Positions 43,675-52,000 of a stretch of DNA of 64,000 nt are shown piece after piece (the first letter of the stretch is position 1; the number at the start of each line of letters is the position of its first letter). Location: contig NZ_CP091508.1 of assembly GCF_022870865.1 (NCBI RefSeq), forward strand, positions 1,488,001-1,552,000. The letters run 5' to 3'. Both the position numbers and the translations under genes were made by a program. A model generated the notes under the pieces. The model did no database searches, was not told the origin of the DNA, and saw nothing but the letters and a program-made list of their open reading frames with translations. The DNA is from Uruburuella testudinis. GTDB lineage: Bacteria > Pseudomonadota > Gammaproteobacteria > Burkholderiales > Neisseriaceae.

Positions 43675-45789
43675 TTATTTTCCTTTAAGTGCATTTTGAA
43701 GATCGCGTAATATGTTCTTGGCAGTTGACTGATCGCTAAATGATGCTTCAGGATTTTTTGCTAACCATCTTTCTAATGCTACAGAATAATTTTTAGCTTT
43801 TTCGCTATGTTCTCTACCACCAACCTTGGTATTATTTTTAAGTTCATAACGAACCGCATCAGCTGTACTTCCACTACCTATTTTTGCATTGTCTCGATAT
43901 AAATCATTAACAATTTTTTTAAGGGTGGGATCTTTTACTATAGGTTTAGACATTTTGGTAGTTAACTGGTCAGCTAAATTTCTGCCACTTACGCTATCGG
44001 CTTTCCCCTCAGAGGTACTGTATTTTACTTGGTTATTTACTTTGATATCTTTGGTACTACTCGGCAATTTTGATTTGGATACCGTATTCGTGGAGCCTTT
44101 TAGATTTCCTCCATGGCCAGCAACGGGCATTTCCGTTTGAAAACGTGCCTCCTCAGCGGTTTTGCCATCCTTAACTGCCCATTGCCTTTGAACAGCAGTA
44201 AATCCGGTATCGCCACTATGAATAATCGGGTTTGATGTTGCCAGCCAATCTCGTTGCTCCGACCGAATAAACTCTGATTTTTCATACGGCGGAATGATAG
44301 ATACAATCCCCTGTATTTTTCGGGCAATATCAAACAATATCTCCCGTTCTTTACTTCCTTTCGGAAGTTTGGCAGCAGCCGCTTCCATTTTTCGGCTGTC
44401 GGCTTCGTATTCTCGTTTCAGATTAGCTAAAGCTTTTTCTTTATCAGTACTAATCATCCTGCTTTGACGAATTTTCTGCTCTTCTTGAATAAAATACTCA
44501 ATACTCTTTGCACCTGATTGCTTGGCAAGTTTATCCAGCAGTGTAATTTCCGTTTGGGACAGCCAGCCTTTTTGTTTGGCAGTTTGGGAATGCAGCCAGT
44601 TATTCTCCACCGCATTCTGCCCAATCACTCCCGAAATCTGCGCATTCAACGCCGCACCGTTATCTCCCGTTGCACCCACCAAAGCCGCAATCACGCCCGT
44701 GGTGGATTTGATTTCGTCTTTCACGCTTTCGGGTAATAGGTTGGCATTAAACTCGCCCGTTTGCGGGTCGATGGCAGTTTGACCGTCGTCGTATTGCCGG
44801 CTCAGATATGTTGCGGCTTTTTCGGCTGCAACCGCTGCCGATCCGCCGCTTAACGGGTCGCCGCTGTTAATATAGCTTAAGGTTGCGCCCAAGAGGAAGT
44901 GGCCGACCATTTGTGCGGCTTCGTTTTGGTTTTCTCCGTGGCCGAAGGTGTTGCCGATGGCGGCTGCGGCGTAGGGAGACAGGGCGTTGGCGGCGGTTTG
45001 CAGGTTGGTTTGGCCGCCGAGTATGCCGGTGAGCAGGATGGTGCCTGCGTTCACTGCGCGGGATTTGCTGCCGCCTATGCCCCAGTTTTTGGCTTCGGTG
45101 TCGGCATTGCGGTAGGCTTCGGATTCGCTGCTTAAGACGGTTTGGCGTTCGATGTCGCTCAGTTGGCTGAAAGCTTCGTAACTGCCGTCATTTTGGGCTT
45201 TCAGACGGCCTTCGTATTCCGCTTCGGCTTTAGCCCGCTCTTCGGCTGCTGCCTGTTGGCGGTTGCCGCTGAAGGTACGCGTTGCGGATACGATGTCTGC
45301 TGTTGCTTTCGCTACAATCTGCTGCTTCTCGGTAATCGCGGCTAAATCGGGCAGGGCGTTGACTGCTCTGTGGGCGCTGCTGCTGTCGCTGTTGATGCCC
45401 AATGCTTGGGTGGTGGTTTCTTGACCGCCGATATTCAGACGGCCTGCGCTGAGGGTGGCACGGGTAATGCTGCTGTCGCTGCCGCTTTCATATTGGGGCA
45501 GGGTCGGGCTGTAGCCGGGGCCTTGGCTTATGCTTTGGCCGGCTACGGCGGATGCTTGGCCGAGGGGGCTTTGTTGGAAGGCTTCGCTGCTGCTGAGCCC
45601 GCCGCCGTAGCCGCCGCTCAACCCCACATTCGTTGCTTTGTAGCTGCTGTGGTTTTGAATGTCTTCAAAGGTCAGCGCGTTGGCGGTCAGCCCGTTATTC
45701 TCTTTTGCCGCGGTTGAGGCAATCGCGCCGCCTTTAAGGTGCATGCTGCCGGCGTTGATGTGGTAGCCGCCGTCGCCAGCAAACAGGCC
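43675..45789 (-). CDS. Displaced CdiA tail cassette, GSTADA-type toxin
   Basis: Frame of ~705 residues that begins inside cdiA homology (about 45789, GDGGYHINAGS) and follows it to the AVENN motif; the first ATG is at 45744. After VENN comes the linker shared with the deaminase cassette (WLHSQTAKQKGWLSQTEITL to ARFQTEM). The final ~150 residues include KDPTLKKIVNDLYRDNAKIG and SGSTADAVRYELKNNTKVGG, then REHSEKAKNYSVALERWL and KNILRDLQNALKG. I have seen this GSTADA/VGG-x-x-H-S-x-K tail in other filamentous-haemagglutinin ends but cannot name its activity. Its conserved histidine and charged residues fit an enzyme. Confidence 0.75.
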   Translation of the reverse strand, partial: GLFAGDGGYHINAGSMHLKGGAIASTAAKENNGLTANALTFEDIQNHSSYKATNVGLSGGYGGGLSSSEAFQQSPLGQASAVAGQSISQGPGYSPTLPQYESGSDSSITRATLSAGRLNIGGQETTTQALGINSDSSSAHRAVNALPDLAAITEKQQIVAKATADIVSATRTFSGNRQQAAAEERAKAEAEYEGRLKAQNDGSYEAFSQLSDIERQTVLSSESEAYRNADTEAKNWGIGGSKSRAVNAGTILLTGILGGQTNLQTAANALSPYAAAAIGNTFGHGENQNEAAQMVGHFLLGATLSYINSGDPLSGGSAAVAAEKAATYLSRQYDDGQTAIDPQTGEFNANLLPESVKDEIKSTTGVIAALVGATGDNGAALNAQISGVIGQNAVENNWLHSQTAKQKGWLSQTEITLLDKLAKQSGAKSIEYFIQEEQKIRQSRMISTDKEKALANLKREYEADSRKMEAAAAKLPKGSKEREILFDIARKIQGIVSIIPPYEKSEFIRSEQRDWLATSNPIIHSGDTGFTAVQRQWAVKDGKTAEEARFQTEMPVAGHGGNLKGSTNTVSKSKLPSSTKDIKVNNQVKYSTSEGKADSVSGRNLADQLTTKMSKPIVKDPTLKKIVNDLYRDNAKIGSGSTADAVRYELKNNTKVGGREHSEKAKNYSVALERWLAKNPEASFSDQSTAKNILRDLQNALKGK

Positions 45790-45822
45790 AGTGATTCGTT
45801 ATTGATTGCCATCGAATTCCCT

Positions 45823-46080
45823 TTAAAACTCTGCTAATAAAAAAATTTTATTAGATACAGACTTTTTGATGTTTTTATCAGTTTCTAGGCCTAAATCATT
45901 TTCTTCAATTTCTGTTAATAGTTGAAAAATTTCTTCTTCGCTTGCATTGGCATGTAATAAAGTTAAGATTTTTTTTGCATAAGTTAAGTATTCGTCTTTA
46001 AGTTGTGGGTTCTCGTTTATCATAATTGGATCCCAATGATTAAATAGTATGCTATTAATTTCATTTAGAATATTTTTCAT
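45823..46080 (-). CDS. Immunity protein of the cdiA toxin (DUF1871-like)
   Basis: An 85-residue acidic protein starting MKNILNEINSILFNHWDPIM. Its start overlaps the cdiA stop by ATGA (46077-46080), so the two are translationally coupled. The pattern N-x-W-D-P-I, then KDEYLTYAKKILTLL and TEIEENDLGL resembles the DUF1871 family, small helical proteins. As the first gene after cdiA it should neutralise the expressed BECR-like tail. The cassette at 43675-45789 follows after only 33 bp of unrelated sequence. Confidence 0.8.
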   Translation of the reverse strand: MKNILNEINSILFNHWDPIMINENPQLKDEYLTYAKKILTLLHANASEEEIFQLLTEIEENDLGLETDKNIKKSVSNKIFLLAEF

Positions 46081-49000
46081 TTTACTCTGTCCAAAATATT
46101 GTGGATATTCTTATCAAAATATGACTTTCCATATGTTGTAACTAGCTGCCCATTTTTATTGATTACTACCGCTGCGTCTTGTGAGAGAAATAAAAATCCT
46201 CCATTACTTTGTTTGAGAATTAAACTAGGGTTTTGTACGGTGTCTATAACTTGGCTTGAAGTTACTCCTCGCTCTATTTTTCTATCAATATAATGTTTTC
46301 TTAACCCTGAAATTTGTATATTGGGATTTTTAATTACTACTCCTAACTTGCCAAAATTTTGCCCATGCAATTGTAACTCTTTTTCCTTCTGAGCTAACTG
46401 CCTAAAATTATTCGGCAATTTTTCAGCATTTCTCGCCAATTCCAGCAGCTCCTTGGCTGCCTTCAAATCCCCCGTTTCTTTGGCAGCCTGGTAAGCTTTC
46501 CTAAAGTCACCTATGTATCGTACTTTTTCTGCCTGTTTCAAACCCGGCATGGCAAAAATGGTAGCGATAGCGTACTCGGAAACCGTATCCGCTTCTTTAA
46601 AATCACGAATAGTACCGACAACTGACAAATCCCCCAAAAACTGAGCAACTGCATGGGTAAGCTTGGTGTTGGCTGCAATTTGCTCGGGCGTATAGCCGCT
46701 AGCCATCAACACGGCGGCATCAGTAGAACTGTATTCCTGATTATGAGCATTTTTGGCTTCTTGGCTCATACCGTATTGCTGAAGATAGCCAACGCTTAAT
46801 CCGCCCATGGCTATTGTGGCTTCCCGTTTCAAATTCAGGCATTGGGTGGATTGGGCATTCTGGCAAGCAGTTAAAAGGCGCAAGTCTCTTGCGACATCAA
46901 GGGCTTTTAACTTATCTCTTTCTGCACAGGCTTGTGTCAAGCCGGCTCCTCCATTACAGGCTTTTCCCAGCTGGATTAGGCGCTCGACTTCAGGAGACGA
47001 AAGCCAGTTATTCTCGACCGCATTCTGCCCGACCACACCGCCACGCTGGATATCTGCCGCTGAGCCGCCGGAGAGGCCTGAAGCCAATGCGCCCACTGCC
47101 GCACTCAAATCACGGATGGTGGTTTTTTGCTCCTCTGAAAGCAGGTTCGGATGGTTGGCTGCTTCTTTGCCGGCCAGAACTTCGGTGATAACTTTGGCAG
47201 TCACTTCCGCACCTGCGCCCGCCGCGGCACCTGCGCCGAAATCGCCGCCGTTGCCCGCGGCTAGAATGCCTGCCAGCAGGGCATGGCTTAACAGTTGTGC
47301 CGTTTCATTCGGGTTGCTGCCGTTTTGGCCGAAGGTTTGGCCGATGGTTTCGGCGGCGTAGGGGGCGAGGGCGTTGGTGGCCGTCTGAAGGCCGTTCTGC
47401 CCGCCGAGGGCGCCGGTGACAACGGTGGAAACGGCATTGAGCGCGCGGGCTTTGCTGCCGCCGATGCCCCAATCTTTGGCGGATTGTTGAGCCTGATTGT
47501 ATTGTTGTACGGCGGCTTCGATTTGAGCGGCATCGTTGTTTTTGATGGCCGTCTGAAGCTGTTCGTAGGCCTGTTGTTGTGTTTTCTGCGCCTCTGCCGC
47601 CATATTGCCGCTGAACGTGCGTACGGCTGAGGTAATGTCGGCGGTGGCGGATGCTGCGGCCTGCTGGTTGCGCAGAATCTGTTGGATATCGGGCAGCTCG
47701 GCGAGTTTCTGATGGGCGGTTTCGGTGTTGCTGTGGATGCCCAGTGCTTCTACTGTGGTTTGCTCGCCGCCGATATTCAGACGGCCTGCGCTTAAAGTAG
47801 CGCGGGTGGTGCTGCTGTCGCCGCCGCTTTCATATTGCGGCAGGGTCGGGCTGTAGCTCGGGCCTTGGCTCATACCTTGGCCGGCCGTGGCGGAGGCTTG
47901 GCCGAGGCTGCTTTGTTGGAAGGTTTCGCCGCTGCTGAGGCTGCCGCCGTAGCTGCCGCTGAGGGAAACGCTGAAGGCGTTATAGCTGCTGTGGTTTTGA
48001 ATGTCTTCAAAGGTCAGTGCGCCGGTGGTCAGCCCGTTATTCTCTTTCGCCGCGGTCGAGGCAATCGCGCCGCCTTTGAGCTGCACGCTGCCGGCGTTGA
48101 TGTGATAACCGCCGTCGCCGGCAAACAGGCCGGATTGGGTGTGGACTGTATTGCTGCTGCCCGAGGCTTTGCTTTGGTTGAAATTGCCGGAAGCTTCCCA
48201 GGCGCTGCCGAGGGCGATTTGTATACGTGCACCGGCGCCGCTTTGTTTGCTTTCTTGCGACAGCGTATCTTGCACGCTTTCGATGTTCAGACGGCCTTTA
48301 ACATCGGCATCGATGCGGTTGGCGGTGGCGGTGGCGCCGCGTAAAGTGGTGTCGCCCCGGCTGTTGAGGCGGATGTGGCCGGCGTTCAGCTCGGTGGGGT
48401 TGTAGCTGCCGGCATCGAGGCGGTGGCGGCCTTTGGTGGCGCCGGCTTCGGCGTAAACATAGATGCCGGTTTGCGCGCCCACTGAGGCGCCGACGCCGAC
48501 GGAAGCGCCGAAGCTGCTGTTTTTGCCGTCGCTGTGTTGGCTGCTGCGGCCGGATTCGAGGCTGATGTCTTTTGCCGAATCGAGGCTGAGGGTGCCGCCC
48601 GCGCTGGCGGCGGTGTGTTGCAGGCGGATATCGCCCGCGGTCGATTGCAGAGTGAGGTTGCCGCCGGCGCTGAGGGTGTTGCGCCGGCTGTCGGCATAGC
48701 TTTGGTTTTGGCTGGCATTGGCGGTTTTAAAGCCGACGCCGGCTTCGGCTTTGGCCAATACCGCACCCTGCTGCAAATCATCAGGGTTGACGGCCACGCC
48801 GTTTTTAAGGGCATCGGCGGCAACTTTGGTATTGCGGGCGGCGGCATCGGTGACTTTGCCGACCGCATCGTAAAGCTGATAGCCCTGTGCGGCGGCGGCC
48901 ATGCCCTGTAGGGCGCGGGTGCGGTCGCCGGCGTTGCTGTCGACGGCATCTTCAACGGCATAGGCCAGCTCGATCAGCGGCGAAGACACTTTGGCAAAGG

Positions 49001-52000
49001 TGCCGATTTTAACGTCGCGCTCGGATTGGTGGCTGCTGCCGCGGTTGTAATCGTCGAGAATGTCGATATTGTTAGCGGTGATGTTGATGTCTTTGGCCGC
49101 CGCCACGTCGGCGACTTGTTGAGTATAGCCGGCACCGGCCTGCATATTGACGTTGCCGCCAAGACTGCCGACTTGTGATTTGACTTGCTCGACTTGGCTG
49201 CTGTGGCTGTCTTGACGGTTTTTCATCCAACCGCTGAAATATTCGGTGTCGGAGATTTGCGCCGAGCCGATGCCGCTGCCCACTTGGGTTTCACTGAGAG
49301 ATTGGCGGTTTTGGCCGGACAGGATAGTGATGTTGTCGGCTGCATTGAGGCTGAGGGTGTTTTGGGCAACGATGGTGCTGCCGATCACATCAATATCGCG
49401 CCCGCTTTGCAGCGCCGCCGCCCCGCCGACGGAAAGGCTGCTGCCGGTGAGGTGGTTCAACGCGCCTTCACCTTGGCCGCGCTCGTTGAAACTGCCCAGC
49501 GGCATCAGGTGGTCGCGGTTGTCGATGCTCAAACCGCTGCGGCGGCTTTGGGCGCTTTGGTTTTGACCGTCGGCGGCAAAGCCGAGGCGGATGCTGTCGC
49601 GGGCGGAGAGCAGCGCATCGCCCTCGGCGCTGATTTGCGCGCCTTCGCTGCGGATGCCGCCTTCGGTGGCGATAATGTTCAGGTGTTGACCCGCCGCCAA
49701 TTCGCTCACCACCGCTTGGGTGCGGCTGTTGTTTTGTTCGGCAGATGATTTGCTGCGCCCGCCGCTGACCACCAACGGCGTCATCGCCGCCTGAGCGGCT
49801 TTGAGGGCCGCCAGATCGCGGGCAAACCAAGTGCCCACGGCGCTGCCGCTGTTTTGGCTGCCGGCCATGGATTGGTCGTAAGCGGTTTTGGCGGCGGCAA
49901 TGGGGTTGTAGGTGACCCCGATGCTGAGGCCGCTCTGCTTGCTTTGCTGCTCGCTGCGGCTGCTGTCGGTGATATACGCCGCATCAAGGTTGACTGCGCG
50001 GCCTTGCAGGTTTAAATCGCCGCCGGTATTCAGACGGCCTGCGCTGATGTTGAGCGCGTCGCCTGCGAGGAGTGCGGTGTTGCCTGTGCTGCTGCCGATT
50101 CGGCTGAGGGTGAGGCTTTGGCTTGTGCCGTCTTGTTGCAGGCTGTGGCGGGATTTGCTGTAGCCGACGGCAGCAACGCCGTTTGCAAGCGAGGCAGTGA
50201 AACCGGAGCGCTTACGCTCGTGAAACTCATGATCCGAATACGCATTCTCAGCCGCGGTGATGTTGACATCATTGCCGGCCGTCAACACCGTGAGGCCGTC
50301 TGAAACCACCCGGCTGCCGCGCACATTTACATCCTGCCCGGCACGAACCACCACTTCCTTACCCTCGATGCTGCTGCCGACCGCTTCATCATGTTGGCGG
50401 CGGTATTGGTCGAGCGAGGTTGTTTTAGAAACCATGCTGCGTGATTCGTTGTACAGCGAGTCGTCTAAATCCAGCGTTTGCCGGCCTTCGCTGATGTCGA
50501 CATTGCGGCCGGAGAGGGTGGTGCGGCCGCCGTCGCCGGCAATGCTGCCTTGGCGGATGGTCAAATCATCTTTGGCCGAAATCAGAATATCGCCCGCCGC
50601 ACCGATAACGGTGCCGGCTTCCGAAGTTTGGGCAACGTGGCGGTGGTTGCGGTCGGAGAGTTCACCCTGTTTGCTGTGGGATGAAAGCTTGGCGGTGCCT
50701 AAATCGATGTGGCCGTCTGAAACGATTTGCGTTTGGCCGTTGGCGGCTTCGTTGCGCAGATTGGCGGCGACGAAATCGATATTTTCGTTGGCTTTGAGGC
50801 TTAAGCGGCCGTCTGAAGCGTTGTTGACATACAAAGCGGCGACGCGGTCGATTTGGGTTTGGCCGTTGCGCTCATCGCCGCCGGTGGCGGTGGTGGAGGC
50901 GATGCGGAGGCGGTCGGCTTCGACGGCGAGGAGGGTGTCGGCGGAAACGGTGCCGCCTTCGATATGGACATCATCGGCGCGCAACCCGACCTTGCCGCCT
51001 TGGATAAGGCCGCTGTTTTTAATATCGGTTGCGGATAAGTCGACCACTTTGCGTCCGGCCAGCGTGCCGCTGTTGATGATGCTGCCCGCGCTGTCCATCG
51101 CCAGCTTGTCGGCACTAATCAAACCGCCGTGGGCCGTGAGGTCATCAGGTTTAACGGTAAGATAGACTTTAGGCGCCAATACTTCGACGGTGCTGCCGTC
51201 AATCAGGGTGAGGGTTTGGGTTTCCAACCAAACGATGTCGCTGGTCAAACGGGCGATTTGTTCGGCGGAAAGCTTGATGCCGGGGCTGAGTTGCTGCTCG
51301 CGGGCAAAGGTAATGCCGGCGCTCATCAGGGCTTGGTATTGCGCTTCGTCGCTTTGGTAGCCGTCGAGACGGCGGTAGCCGGTGAGGCGGGCAATTTGCT
51401 CGTTTATCAGCTTTTGCTCGTAATAGCCGTCGCCCAAGCGCTTGTGTATATTGTTGGGGTCGATATTGAGGGCGTTGAGCATGTAATCGCTGCCCAGCCA
51501 TTGCTTGTTGTTGGTAAAGGCGGGGTCGGTTTCCACCCAATAGGCGGGGTTGGCCGGGTTGACGGTGTAGAGGCCGGAGGCGGGCAGCTTGGTGTCGGTG
51601 TTTAGGGTGTTGATGGGGGCAGTGCTGCTGCCGCCGCCGGTTACGGTGCTTGGGCGGGTTATGGCTTGGGCGGCGGTTTTTTCAGGTGGGGGTAGGGCGT
51701 TGCCGTATTCCTTCACTTCGGCCGTCTTAAGCTCAAAGTCGGGATGGCTATCCGGCGGGCTGGGAATGTGGCCGCTTTCTTTGTCGAATTCGATATGCCG
51801 GTCGCCTCTGAAACCGTGTTTGTCGTAACTGCCGCGCCGCAGCATGCCGGTGTTGACGGTGCGGACGGTGTCTTTGTCTGCCTCGTTCCGGATATTTCCC
51901 TTACCTAAAATCGCACCGCCGCTCAGTATCATACTGTTGTGGTTTAGCCAATTGCCTTCGGCTTGCAGGTTGCCGCCGACCAGAATGTGGGCCGGGCGGT

